DNA of 64,000 nucleotides from contig JAULSU010000005.1 in the NCBI GenBank assembly GCA_030512335.1, forward strand, positions 1,922,001-1,986,000, in the 5' to 3' direction. The notes beneath the pieces are model-generated. The model was not told the DNA's origin and did no database searches. It was given only the letters and a program-made list of their open reading frames with translations. The DNA is from Immersiella caudata (taxonomy: Eukaryota > Ascomycota > Sordariomycetes > Sordariales > Lasiosphaeriaceae). Made by a program: the position numbers and the translations under genes. Below are positions 23,801 through 35,754 of this stretch, piece by piece (within the stretch, counting starts at the first letter, position 1; every line of letters starts with the position of its first letter).

Positions 23801-25589
23801 ATTGAAGAAGACACTGGCGATGATGAGACACATGATGAGGTTACCGATAAGGGCGCCGACAGTAAGGCTGGGGTCCCCGAGCAGTCTCCGGAACCCACGC
23901 CAGAGACAGAGCTGCACCTGCTGCATGAAGGAGAGCGTGAAGGGAGAGTTGGCGCGCTGGCCCTTGGCCTGCTGGGCCTTCTTCGAGGCGCGGAAAGCCT
24001 GAGCGTCAGGTCCGTCGATGGGGTGGGACGCCTTGTACTCCTCGATCTCCTCCTGCAGGGACTTGTAGTTGGTGCTGTTCCTCCAAGCGGCCGCGAACTC
24101 GTCGGGTGTGCGCGGGGCCTTGCCCTCGAATCCGGGGCGGACAATACGCTCCAGCGGGCTCGTCATGGAGGTGAGGAAGTCGGGTGTGGTGGCACGAGCA
24201 GGACACTCGAATCCGAGGTCGATAAAGTACTGCTTGGCCTCATCCGCGCGGCCAAAGAAGATCTGGCGACCCTCGTAGAGTACGACGGCCTTGTCAAAGA
24301 GGTCGTAGGCGCTCTGGGGGGACTGATAGATAGAGACCACGGCGGTGCTACCAAAGAGGTCGCTCTGAAGCCTCAGCGTGCGGCAGAACTCGATGGCATT
24401 GGCGCTGTCCAAACCTCTGGTGCTGTTATCCCAGCACTGCAAGGGGGCTCCAGAAAGGGTGGCCTCGGCGATGGTGACACGCTTCCGCTCACCACCAGAG
24501 ACACCACGAATGTACTCGTTGCCGACACGCGTGTTGACAGTGTGGCTGATGCCGAACAGGGCCATGACAACATCGCGCATGTGAGCGGAGAACAAAGACT
24601 TGGGGATGCCATCGGGCATGTGGCGCGGGGCGCGCGCACGAGCAGCGAATGTGAGAGTGTCACCGACAGAGAGCTGCGGGAAATGGGTGTCGACCTCGGC
24701 AGTGTAGATAGCCTCTCCGCGATGGTGCGAGTGCATTTCCTTGGCAGTCATGCCTGTTCGAGCCCAGTCAGCAACCCCCTCCAAAATGCGTCTAAGTAGT
24801 CTGTCCCATCTCACCTTGGTAGTTAAAGTACGAGTGGTCATCCACGAAAATACCGCTGTATTCACCAGCGATCGTCTTCAACAGCGTGCTGCAGCCGGAG
24901 CCCGGAGGACCCAGGACAACGCACATCTCGCCCTTGCGGACAATGCCGTCGAAGTCGCGCAGGATATCGATGCGGCGCTGTCCACGGCCGAGAACGCGGC
25001 GGGCCAATCCGGCGGCCTCGAGCCAGATGTTGAGCACATCCTTCTGGTAGTCGGTTGGCGAGCCGAATCCGAAGACGTTCAGGTGCTGGTAGGCGACGCC
25101 CGTGGTGCGGAAGTTGTGGCCCTTTTCCTGCACCATCTCAACCACGGCCTTGGCCCATGCGCGGGCGTTGAACTTGGGGCCATTGGGGTTCAGGGGCGAG
25201 TTTTCGTCCGAAGAGGCGACAACAAAGACATTGTCACCCGGCGCGATGTCCGCGGCATTGGATTGCGAGGTGTACTTGCGCGCCAAGGCCTGCACCATGG
25301 AGTTGCGGCGCTCCTGCTCGATGCGCTCGTCCTCCTCCTCATCGTCGCTGAGCGTGTCGGTGTCCCCGCCGGCCGCCTTAGTTTTTTCGTTGCGCTCGCT
25401 CTCGGCGACTTCCGCCACCGAAGTTGCACGCGTGCGGCTAACATCCTCGTTTCCGCGCATAGGAGACGACCCTCCGGCCGTCGTCGCGTAATCGTCATTG
25501 TCGTGCGTGGTCTGCCTCCCCAGGGGAAATCCTGCCGTTTGCGCCGTGCGGTCGTAGCTCCCGAAGGAACCAGTACCGACGAACGACAT
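20864..25589 (-). CDS. PDR-type ABC transporter (ABCG full-size, CDR/Atr-like)
   Basis: Pleiotropic drug resistance exporter, NBD-TMD-NBD-TMD, 1536 residues from three exons (24815-25589, 21024-24753, 20864-20969; 4611 nt). NBD1 shows the degenerate PDR Walker A GPPGSGCSTLLK, signature VSGGERKRV and the CWDNSTRGLDSANA box. NBD2 has canonical Walker A GVSGAGKTTLLD, the degenerate signature LNVEQRKRLTIG and LLFVDEPTSGLDSQ. This asymmetric pair is diagnostic of fungal PDR transporters. Residues 1-140 are a Ser/Thr/acidic cytosolic tail. The last exon encodes the final membrane helix and a Lys-rich end, so the terminal intron cannot be skipped. Expected at the plasma membrane, exporting azoles or other hydrophobic compounds; the actual substrates are unknown. 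Long open frames on the + strand here are antisense shadows. Confidence 0.96.
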
Positions 25590-28500
25590 CTCGGCCGTCG
25601 AATCCCCGTTCGCTGCTGGTCGCCCAGCGGGCAGTGCCGTGTCTTACGGGCGCCACAGGCTGAGGCGCGTGGTTGCAGGGTGCGTCAGGTGATCGGCCCT
25701 GTACTTATTATTTTGGGTGTAAGCTTTGGCTGGCACAGCGCAAGCACAATGTAGGCAAAAACACCGGGTAAGCGAATACCAGGCACGAACGAATGACAGC
25801 GAGCCTCAATGAAGCGGCGCACGAAGAAAGAAGCAGATAGAGCAGAGACGGAAGAAAAGAGAGTCTAACCGGGGCAAGATAAAGGCGAAAAAATGACAAT
25901 AGGGGAACGGAGACTTAGCAGGCCCCGAGCTAAAGTGGGCCGTTCTCGCACAAGCGCACCGCCCCGGGCACGGCGGACACCCACCCCACCACCATTGGGA
26001 CCGCTAGCAATCGAGGGCTGCAGGGCTGCCCACGGCAGGATCATTGTTCCCGTTACCCCCAACACTCCAGAACCAGATCGAAGAAAACACTCGAAATCCG
26101 GCGGGTGTCTGAGCGGCACGTTCGCCGAGCCCTTCAGATGCACGAATCGAAGAGCCAACACAGGCCAAGCAAGATTCGCGGGCTGGAGCGCCGATGACGC
26201 CAGAATTTCCGTCTCAGCACCGTCAAGTCAAGCCGTCATCCCCCGCAACGCCATGTTTGTTTCCACTAGTCGGCCAACACGACATTGGGAAACCGCTCAG
26301 TCAGCTTCCATCAACCCCCTCACCAGCACGCTGCCATTCCGGGTTCCTTCAGCCGTAGTTCAGCCGCCGTGGTTATGGAGGAGACTATCGACCTTCCGCG
26401 TTTGCTACCTAGTTGGCGGGGGCTGACATCTGTTGCGAGCTGGATAGACCCCACCGCAGACTTCTGATGTTTACTCAACGGGCGCATACATATCCCACCT
26501 TTACCAGCATCCCGCACCGTTGGAACGCATGGGGGACTGCTTTCAGATGGTAAAGATCGTCTTCGTCTAGTGATGTCCGTTGTTTGGGGCAACGACCTAG
26601 AGGTGCCTACCGAGGTCTCTTCCTGCATCGCGGCAGTCGTGGCAAGAGACGCGGCACGCATTCGGTTTCGGTCTCCGAAGCACCTACACCTCACCGCAGG
26701 GCATGCCCGTACTCGCGTTCCATGCGGTGTGGGAGCGTGGAGGAGCACATGCGAAGCTGACATGCCACTCAGCAGGAATCGCAGATTCGCGTTCGATGTG
26801 ACAATTTCTGATTCATTTTACGGCAATCCACCGTCCCCATTCCGCAGAGTGCTTGCCCAGTGAAGGACGGCATTGCCAAGATCTCGCCAAAACCTGGCTG
26901 CAAGCTGGGAACTTTTGGGGCTCTTCTGGCCAATCGCGACGTTCCTCTGTGGTGCAGCCATCCCTTCCCGGACTGAACGCCATCCGAAACGATCCCGCTA
27001 TCCCGGGAATTCAGTGTGGGGTCCATCCGCTCCTCCAAAACCACCATCATTTTCGCCGCACATGCGCTTCGGAGTTCAACAGCACCCCGATTCCCGCGCT
27101 AACTGTGCGGATCAAAAGTTGCAACCATCCCATCCCACCCCTCCTTCGACACCGCAAACAGGCTCTGATGCGTCCCCGCGTCTCGATGGACGGACAGAGG
27201 CACCCTCGGAGACTTGTTGATATCCAAGACGCCGGTGTTCCCGCTGGCTGCTGTTTGACACCGAACTGCGCGGGGTACACGCTGACTTTGTATTCGAAAG
27301 GATGGAGCCCAGCGTCGCCACAGTCAACAATCGTGCATCCGAATACGAGCACGTCAATAAATTGGCTGCAACTACAACGCGTTTGAGTGGGCATCTCATT
27401 TTTCTCCCATTCCTGCACGGGCTGCGCAGATAACAGCCCAAAATAATCCGTCGAGCAAACAAGAGGGTACAGCACTAAAAAGTATGGGCCGAGCCAGCAC
27501 CCACTTGCATGCAACGTAGATTCCCAACAGTGCGGTTGAGAGTACCTACGTAAGATATCCGTCCCAGTTGCGATGCAGTGTGGCAATCAATTTACGGTGC
27601 GCGGTAGCCACATCCTATCGCTAGCACCCATTTCAGAACCGTACCTTGCGCATATGGCAAAGAAGGTTTGGGGACGGACAAAGGGCCGCATGGCCGGGTC
27701 TGGTTCCTCTGCGGGCAATTGTAGCCGCCTACGCCATCCCGGCCCGACCGAAATCCGGGATTTCTCAGTCCCAACCACAACCTGCCGCAGCAAGCCGTCA
27801 GCTCTTGCCGCAACTTGAGACCGAAAGAGCAAACACTGCATCTATTCCAATTCTCATCCTATGCCGTTGTTCGGTTTATTCCTGGATTCAGCATGTCCAA
27901 TCGTGAGCCAATCGTCTTACATGCTGGTCCCGGCCCCTGCGCAGAGCCGCACCGCCATGATCAGCCACGACCGATCTGATATGCCGAGTCTTACTGTGCT
28001 TACGAGCACATGTGCGTTCTTCACTGGAGTAAAATCCACATATCTAAAACCAGTTCTGCGCCTATGTTTATGGCTCGGCAGTTATTTTCGTCTCGGCATC
28101 CTGCCGAAAAGGTAAACTTGGAAGGAACTGGAACTCCAGTAGCTCGAATTTTTGCAACTCATGCATTACACTTGAACATACGCAATTTTAAAGCAGCCGT
28201 CTGTTTATATCTCTCCATCTCATGCTCAGCCCTAGGGCCGAGTTGAACTTAATAAACAAAGACAATAATAGAACATGTTCCTACCTACCTAGCCTGGAGC
28301 ACCTGTGGAACCCGCAAGAGTGCAGACGCTCCCATAGCTTCCGTTCCCCGCCGACTTCCGATCCCCCTTGGGCTACCTAAACTTCGCTCACGAATTGCGG
28401 AGAGATACCGTGGAATACTGCATACCAGCCTCTTTGGGGGCCGGTAGAGCCTTTACAACTGAGAGGAAAGATACAAGAAGCACAATGGCCTTGAGAGAAA

Positions 28501-31310
28501 GCTGCATAGTTGCGAAAAGCTGAATAAGCTGATGCTGGTGGTGATGAGAAGAATCGTATCAAAACAGCTCAGGGGACTACGAGTTATATAGATATTTCGT
28601 CTGCTTGAGTCTGACTTAACTCCAGTCAAAGACGGCATCTTGTTGCAACAGGGAGTCAACAACTCCTGGGCATCTAAGCCAAATCCCATCTAACGGAGTG
28701 CATGATCTAACGCAGAGTAGAAGGTGCGCCATCCCTTCTGTTGGTGTTGACCGCATACCGGAGTCATGGAAAAGCGGCGTGGTATCATTGCTCCGGAGAA
28801 TTGGAAGCGACTCCGAATCCACCCCAGTCAAACACGGAGAGCGCGAGCGCGATATTGTGCCCGATAATCTCCTGCTCTGTTTAAAGACATCAATAGATCG
28901 TAGTATTGGTTTTACACATATTGGGATATAACTCCATTCTTGTGCCGAATTCTGGCGCAAAATGATGAGAAGTTGAACAATTCCTTACCTAGCCTGTATT
29001 TTTCAGTAAGACCCTTGACACGAGCATAGCAGGCGGCACATTTACCCCGTGTCTTGGTAGACATTGTTGGGGTGACCCAGTTCAGCTACTAGGCTGGTCT
29101 CCGCGTGCTGCTGGCTGGAAGGATTGTCGTACTGAGTAGAAGGAGCAAATACGAGCATACATAGCGTAAGAGTCTTAAGCCCTGATTGGTCTATCCCCAG
29201 CCCTGGAGATATTCCGGTAGGTAATGGTTGACTCCCTCGTGACGCTCCCCGTTTGATATCGTCCATAGGTGGAGACTGGCAGCGAATGGGTTAATGATGT
29301 TCTTCAAATCTTCAAACATCATGGTAGGGGGAATGATAGCGCCATGACTAAATGTCAGAAGCCCATTTGATTTGAACTTCATTGCTGGAAAACTGGCTGA
29401 TTTTCGTCTCGTTGAAGTTGAGTGGTTGTTGCAAACGGTCAAGCGCCTGGGAATGTTATTTTGTCATTGGGCAACATGGCTGACTGTTTTCATCACGAGG
29501 ATTCTTTTACACCTTGCACGTTTCTGCCAAGCTCCAAAATATCATCCTGTCAGGTCAGAAACTCGACACCTCCGATGTCGAGTTGTCGGAGTGCAAGGCC
29601 TTGGGTACTGGCTGGGTCAAGTGGTTCGGCTACGCCTGCGAGAAACTGACCTGAGCAATTCAATGGCATGCGAAACTGCCCTCCTGCACGCCCTGTGAAA
29701 AAAGTAGAGGCTGAAGGGGGCGTGGTCGGCCGTGCCAACTGGAAAGTATTCAGTCTCTGACTCGCTGTACAATTGGATTGGACGCGAGGCTCTCATCAGG
29801 TATCTCTCAATTTCTGGTTGATCTTCTGGCTATCCCACACACTGCACATGCCAATTAAGTCCGATCTGGTGAGCAGTGGTAGTCATGTTGAATGATCAGG
29901 TCCACGCAGAGCTACTGACATGATTCGTTTGAACCACAACGAGAAGCCTTTTCAGGTCAACTTTGGTAATGCTCTGGCATGTGCCAGCCCTTATCGGAGT
30001 ACTGTGACCAACGCCTACCAGGACAAACCTGAGGCGCATCAAGTGACAGTGAAGCCTGAAGAAAGATGGTGTGGTATGGTGAGCTCAAGGAGCTTGGGCG
30101 AATCAGAGCGACTCGCAGTGTTTGACCTTCTCCAGCTGACATGCTTTGCACATGTCTCAGTTCTCAGGGTCTGGACTTGGAGCTCAGGCCCAGTGCGACA
30201 TCCTCCGCGTCAGATAAGAGTGACGCACAAAAACAGAAGATGGATGCGAGGACCCTCACGCGATTGAATGTCGTGATAGTCAATGTACCCTTGCTGGCTG
30301 TGTGGCCCGTCTATCATTTGCGGCGCTCTCCATCCATGATGCGCATGATGAGCGCTCAATCACATCATCAGTCCGCCGCTGTAAAGTTGGCTACCTCCGA
30401 CCGGTTCAGCAACCGTTGCCGGCTGGAGGGTGTCGCTGATTCGCCCGATTCAGCGCTGGAGGGAGAGCTGCCGGATGCTGATACGCTGCGCGAAGCATTG
30501 GTTGCCAACACCACCTATCGTCAAAGTGGCTAGCGTGCGGATATCTGAGATTCGCAGTTTGCATAGTACCGTACACACACGCTGAATTTATGTGCAGTAA
30601 ATATGTTGTGATGGAAACTCTGTTATCAGGTCAGCTGTCCGGAAAGGTGTCGCTGTTTCCATGCTGTTTGACTTTGGCCTGTGCTGCTGGAGGTGACCGT
30701 CGCCCATGCCAAAACGTCCGTGCTTCCCTTCTCAATCAGTCAGCGGCTTCCCGAGGGAATTTCCTTGGCGCCGATCGATCCTCCACCTCTCGCCATCACC
30801 GCCGTCATCCTTTTATTCGGGTCAATCGCTCGCTTCACGAGAGCCCACCTCTCCGCGCCGGAAACCATCCTCACGATAACTTCTGCTGCAAGCAGCGGCC
30901 ACGACGGATGTCGCAAGGATGAGTGTCCGTGCGGCTTGACCCCATCTCATCCAACCGACCGCCCGCAAACCCCGCCATTTCCGGCTCGCAGCAATCACGA
31001 CCGAGGAGACGCATTGTTTGAAGCGGCGTCCTCGATCGTCGAGAGGGTGCGAAATATCAGAAGCTTGCTTCTGCTATAGCTTTTATTTATTTTGCTTTAC
31101 GACAGGGCGGCCAACCGCACTCCTTACCTCTAGGACACCTTGGTTCCGGCGTCATCCGATCCAGACCTCCCGTATCGATTGTCTACGTCACGGGCGTTCA
31201 TTTCAGATCGGAAACCCCCCCACCATTCCCCTCTCGATCTCGACGGCCGCCCCGTCGCCGACTGAAGTCTTATCCTCGAACCGAGTTACTAATCGACTGT
31301 AATCGCGAAG
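25590..31310. other. Gene-poor interval, 5.7 kb
   Basis: The longest stretch without a supportable gene. The first few hundred bases are the upstream region of the PDR transporter, the last few hundred that of Sip5. Frames of 60-180 codons occur on both strands, but none shows family motifs or phase-consistent introns. From about 27.9 to 30.1 kb the sequence is visibly AT-richer. No terminal repeats, tRNA, 5S rRNA or transposase motifs were found by eye. Confidence 0.5.
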
Positions 31311-34030
31311 ATGGGAAACAACAGTACAAAAGAGTCGGGCCGTGGCGAGGCCGGGCAGCGATCGCAGCGCCACCCCCTCGAGGCTGTTCAAAACGAACCT
31401 TCGGAAAGATCAAGCAGGAGAAATCGAGTCAGTCGAGGAGATTTAGGGGGCATTTTGGGACTCGGGGCGCCTGGGGGCTCCGGTTCAAACGCAGAGCCGC
31501 CGTACGAACGCAGAGAAACGCGACAGGAGAGAGAAGCTCGCAGACTGGAAAGGGAACGGGTAGCTCGAATTGCTGAGAGAGAGCGGAGCATGAAGGAAGA
31601 ACATGCCGACGGTGGTTACCTCGTCACGATGGGAACATATGTGGGTGCCGAAGACTTCAACAAACAGATCGTTCGGCAACTGCAGGTAAGACCCTGGCTT
31701 TTTTTTTTGGCGCATGAAGCAGTGCACTGATGATTGGATAGATCGAGCGTAAGATCGCACCGTTCTGGCGAGGCCTCAACGATTTCGATGACCAGTGGAC
31801 TGAGCATCAGATTATCGCTGCCGCAAGAGGACTGCCAGTTCCCCCTCCAGATCAAACACCCCCAGACGAACTTATACCCCGACCCTTGTCAGCTGACTCG
31901 CCGAGATTCTCGGCGCAGAACCTCAACAACTTGACCGTGCCCATGGGTGACCGAACACAGTCCGCAGCGTCGGATCATAGCGTGTCCCATGCTGGGTCTG
32001 CTCTCCCGTCACCAATTACTGGCCAAGCGCCCCGCACCAATTCTCCCTTCAAGCCGCGCGGGAAAGCACTTGCAGCTGTTCTCGGCGGAAGCTCTCGAAA
32101 TGGCTCGACCACTGAAATTGTGCCCCGAGAGATTAACCTTCCGTATGACCCCTTTGTCAACGGCCAGCCTCTGGAGGTTTTTTTGTACAAGGACGCAACG
32201 GAATGCCCCATCTGCTTCCTGACATACCCGCCCTATTTGAATCACACCCGGTGCTGCGACCAACCTATCTGCAGCGAGTGCTTCGTGCAAATCAAGCGCC
32301 CGGATCCGCACTTTCCCGAGGGACACAATGAGAACAGCCCCGATCACAACCCCGAGCAAGCTGCTGACCAGCTCGTTTCCGAGCCAGCTTGCTGCCCATA
32401 CTGCACACAGCCTGAGTTTGGCGTTACGTACGAGCCGCCGCCCTTCCGCCGCGGACTTACGTACGGAATAACACCCCCTGCTTTCGGAAGCCTGGGCACG
32501 GCCATGTCCTCGAGCAGCTCCCTCAACTCCGGAACACCGTCACAATCACCGGCCGTCGGCTCACCCATCAGTGTTGGCAGCCGCCGCCGTACTCAATCAC
32601 TATCTGCCAGCTCCCCCAATGTTATTTCGACGGATAGAATACGTCCGGAATGGTCAACCAAGTTACAAACAGCTCGAGCGCATCTTGCGCGAAGGGCTGC
32701 AGCCGCTACAGCTCTGCACACAGCGGCATTCCTCATGAGCAGCACAGAAACAAGGCCTGGACGCGGCCGATTTGGTCGGAGGAGCGGGGGGCCGGGACTT
32801 GTGCTAAACTCAGCGACAGCGGGTGCTTCTCCCATTGGCGGCAACAACGAGGGCGGCAGCAGTCCAGCGACGCCGTCGCAGGGGGGCCCTGATCCGAGCG
32901 TCCGGGTGTCTTCGGCAAGGGAGCAGGCATCTGGAGTTGCTCGCAGCCGACTTGAGGACCTCGAGGAAATGATGTTTATGGAGGCGATTCGTCTCTCACT
33001 CGCCGCCGAGGAGGAACGTAAGCGGAAGGAGGAGAAAGAAGAGAAGAAGGAGGCGAAGAAGCGCGAGAAAGAAGACCGCAAGGCTGCAAAGGCGGCGGCT
33101 AGGCAGGGTGGGCCTTATGAGGGCGCGGACGGCCGAAGCGGGCAGAGCTCTGCCAGTGGAAGCAGTCTGAGCCTTCCTGGCTTGGGGTTCGGGAGGAAGC
33201 GAGGTAATAGCGGTGCCAGCAACCTTCGGGTAGAGGCCAGCGTGGCGAATGCTATGGCTACTGGTAGCGCCCCAAGCAACCCATCTTCGGAGACAGCCGC
33301 CAAGGACAAGGGGAAAGGCATCGACCGCAGTCTTCCCTCGACGGCGGAAGGGCCCGGCAACAATACTGTCACCGAGACATCCCCGGCTCCGACGACCTCG
33401 AACGCCACCGCCCGCCCAATTCCGTCCCCGCACCAACCAGCCGGTCCTTCTCATCTTCGGCAGATGAGCAGCGCCTCCTCTGTGTCGTCCTCGCTGCTAG
33501 ACAGTCAACCAGGAAGCTATGTGACACCCTCCCACCTCCAAGACCCCCGAGCTAGTGGCCTCAGTCTTGGCAGCCGCTCTGGTGCTAGTGAAGACGGTGG
33601 CGATAATGAACGTGATCCGAGCGCGAGCACAGAGCCCATGTTCAATTTTAGAAGCTTGGCGGAGGTAGTTGGTGTCACTCTGGAGGGCGAGAACGCGGGG
33701 AGACGACTGAGCCAGATCGAGACGGAGCGAAAGGCCGGAAAAGCTGATGAGATTGTTGGTGTGGACGAGCAAGCTGAGAGCCCATCTTCCGACAGCCTAA
33801 GCGGGGTCGAGCAAAGTGTTGCGACGCTACGGGCGGGAAGCACCTTTACCAGCCAGGGCGAGGAGTCTCAGATGTCGGGAGATACGGCCGTCGGCGACTA
33901 CGATCGGATTGCGCCTCCCAAGGTGACCATCACACCCGATACCCCTGCTGCTTTTGACGAAGGCACAGAAAACCCTAAACAGCTGGGTTATCAGACGACA
34001 ATCGAGCACGCGCGCGAGGTTGCCCAGTGA
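31311..34030 (+). CDS. sip5: Sip5-like protein (Snf1-interacting protein 5 homologue)
   Basis: Fungal Sip5 family protein, 887 residues from two exons (31311-31685, 31742-34030). Yeast Sip5 binds the Snf1 kinase and the Reg1/Glc7 phosphatase in glucose signalling; the role in filamentous fungi is less clear. The N-terminal MGNNSTKES could be N-myristoylated (Gly2). A conserved block GGYLVTMGTYVGAEDFNKQI leads into PFWRGLNDFDDQW. At about residues 220-295 is a Cys-rich RING-like module (ECPICFLTYP, RCCDQPICSECFVQIKRP, CCPYCTQPEFGVTYEPP). A charged Lys/Glu-rich coiled-coil-like stretch follows (about 535-575), then a long disordered Ser/Pro/Gly tail. The intron has a T9 tract and an ordinary GTAAGA donor. 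Not frameshifted. Confidence 0.9.
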
Positions 34031-34521
34031 AGTTGTGTCGCAGGGGCAGAAATTCGCGACAGGAAGGCCACAGACGGGTTCAGGCGCGGTAAAGGTGTCG
34101 ATAAGTTCCCAAGCAGGGACAGACAATAGCCCGATATGCTACGAGAAGAATGTGGATTGGCAGCACAGAGGCCTTCAAGTTGAGGACGGACTGGTACGTA
34201 GTGGGTGTATGTCAAATTAGCATCTTCCGCTTAGATGGGGTGTTACAACCCTTCCTTTACAGCGGTTCATCAAACGGCATTTTCCTTTTGAATAACGCGC
34301 ATTCCTTGTTACTGTGGCGTACAGCGGGTGGTTGATCAACATTATTTACTAGGGCAATGGAACTTCGGTAGGATGGGACGTCAGGGGGGTGGTAGGAGTT
34401 TCGTTTGGTTAGAGTGGATTTCACGGGTGGCCGGTTGGGTTCAAGTCGGAACAATTCACGTTTTGTTTCTATCTACTCCGTTAGACGTGTCCACAATACG
34501 ATGCTTTCCATGACATTCCTG
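34031..34521. other. Convergent 3' region
   Basis: Between the stop of Sip5 (+) and the stop of the reductase (-). No coding signal. A GGTTCAAGTC box near 34437 resembles a tRNA B box but has no cloverleaf around it. Confidence 0.4.
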
Positions 34522-35754
34522 TCATTGTCCGGTCTTGCATTCGTGGCCAGCCACTATCCCGTCATCAGGGATGACACCCTTGTCTTCCAGCCGTCTTGTG
34601 TTTACAAAGCCGGGACCAGGGCTCTCCCATACATCGTCCCTCCACTCGCCAAGTGCAGGCCACATTTCATTTTCCACTATCCTTAGAACCTTCTCCCGTC
34701 TTGCCGAGCCAGAGTTCTCGCCTGTGGCTAGGCCCGACTGAACTTCGCGCCACTCCTTTACCGTCTCCTCGAGCTCCCCAATAGAAGAGACACCACAGAC
34801 CGTCCCCCCTACCCGCTGTCCCGTCGCCTTCTCCACACCTGCCACCGCCCCAACCCTCGCCCATTCCTCCAATGCCCACCGAATAGCCACAGACTCCAAC
34901 CGTTCCTCTTCCGCCTCCGCAATCCCCGCCAGCTTCTTTGACGCCACCCGCAACCCCGGCGGCGACGGATGCCACTTCGCCAACGGGCTCTCACTCTCCT
35001 TACTCCCCGGCTCTGGATCCGCCGGGATTCCTCTACTTGTAAGCAGCCCCATCCCAAGTATACTCGCATTCAACACCACATCTACCCCCGCCTCCTTCAG
35101 CCTCACCAACGGACTCCTCTCCCCTTTGGCCAGTCCCTGGTTCTGAATCGTATAATGCCCATAACTCAACACCGCGTCCAGCGGCTCCCCCGTCTCCTGA
35201 AGCACCATCTCCGCGAGCGAAGCCAGTGCCTCGACCGGAAACCCGCTTATCCCCACGTACCGCAGCAATCCCTCCTCATCACGCAACCGCCTGAGCTCTT
35301 TTACCGCGACGAGCACCTCCTCGGGAGAAACGAACTCGCAATCGTGCGTGTAGACCAAATCAAGGTGCGATGTGTGTAATCGCGAGAGGCTGCGCAGCAC
35401 GGAGTATCGAATCCAGGAGGGGGAGTAGTCGAACTCGGTGGGAGCGATGCGTCCGGCTTTGGTGATGAGGGTGTAGGCGGTGCGCGGGACGTGGGGGAGT
35501 TCGGAGAGGGCGGTGCCGAGCAGGGTTTCAGAGGGGCCATAGTAGGGAGAAGTGTCGAAGGCGGTGATACCGTAGGAAAGGGCGGAGGAGACGATGGAGC
35601 GGTAGGGCATGGAGAGGGGATCGGAGACGTATTGGTGGTTGAAGGTTGCGGTGCCGAGGATGAGAGGGGGGAGGATAGTGCGGAGGGGGGGACGCGGGGC
35701 GGCCTCGGCTGGGCTAGGGGTGCCGCTGGTCGCGGCTGGGGTTGTGGTGGACAT
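34522..35754 (-). CDS. ara2: D-arabinose 1-dehydrogenase-like aldo-keto reductase (Ara2 type)
   Basis: Single-exon aldo-keto reductase of 410 residues resembling yeast Ara2 and plant L-galactose dehydrogenase, which make the lactone precursors of erythroascorbate or ascorbate with NAD+. The tetrad is visible: Asp and Tyr in FDTSPYYGPSE, Lys in LITKAGR and His in YTHDCEF. The start LGTATFNHQYVSDP and the block GSGL-like ASILGMGLLTSRG fit this subfamily, and SLPRT-type motif FSP is replaced by SPLSMPYR. The C-terminal region after about residue 330 is longer than in bacterial members, as in other fungal Ara2 proteins. No signal peptide; cytosolic. Assignment to D-arabinose rather than another sugar is by family resemblance only. 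Confidence 0.85.
   Translation of the reverse strand: MSTTTPAATSGTPSPAEAAPRPPLRTILPPLILGTATFNHQYVSDPLSMPYRSIVSSALSYGITAFDTSPYYGPSETLLGTALSELPHVPRTAYTLITKAGRIAPTEFDYSPSWIRYSVLRSLSRLHTSHLDLVYTHDCEFVSPEEVLVAVKELRRLRDEEGLLRYVGISGFPVEALASLAEMVLQETGEPLDAVLSYGHYTIQNQGLAKGERSPLVRLKEAGVDVVLNASILGMGLLTSRGIPADPEPGSKESESPLAKWHPSPPGLRVASKKLAGIAEAEEERLESVAIRWALEEWARVGAVAGVEKATGQRVGGTVCGVSSIGELEETVKEWREVQSGLATGENSGSARREKVLRIVENEMWPALGEWRDDVWESPGPGFVNTRRLEDKGVIPDDGIVAGHECKTGQ

Noticed and set aside
21500..24799. Long + strand open frames (397 and 649 codons) across the PDR transporter
   Set aside because: They are exact antisense shadows of a well-supported coding exon with strong C-ending codon bias, which leaves few stops on the other strand; their translations show no family motifs.
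29191..29442. Minus-strand frame of 83 codons
   Set aside because: Protein-like composition but no ATG at the start and no supporting exons or family; left as unannotated.
34420..34470. tRNA B-box-like GGTTCAAGTC
   Set aside because: No matching A box at the right distance and no acceptor or T-stem pairing.
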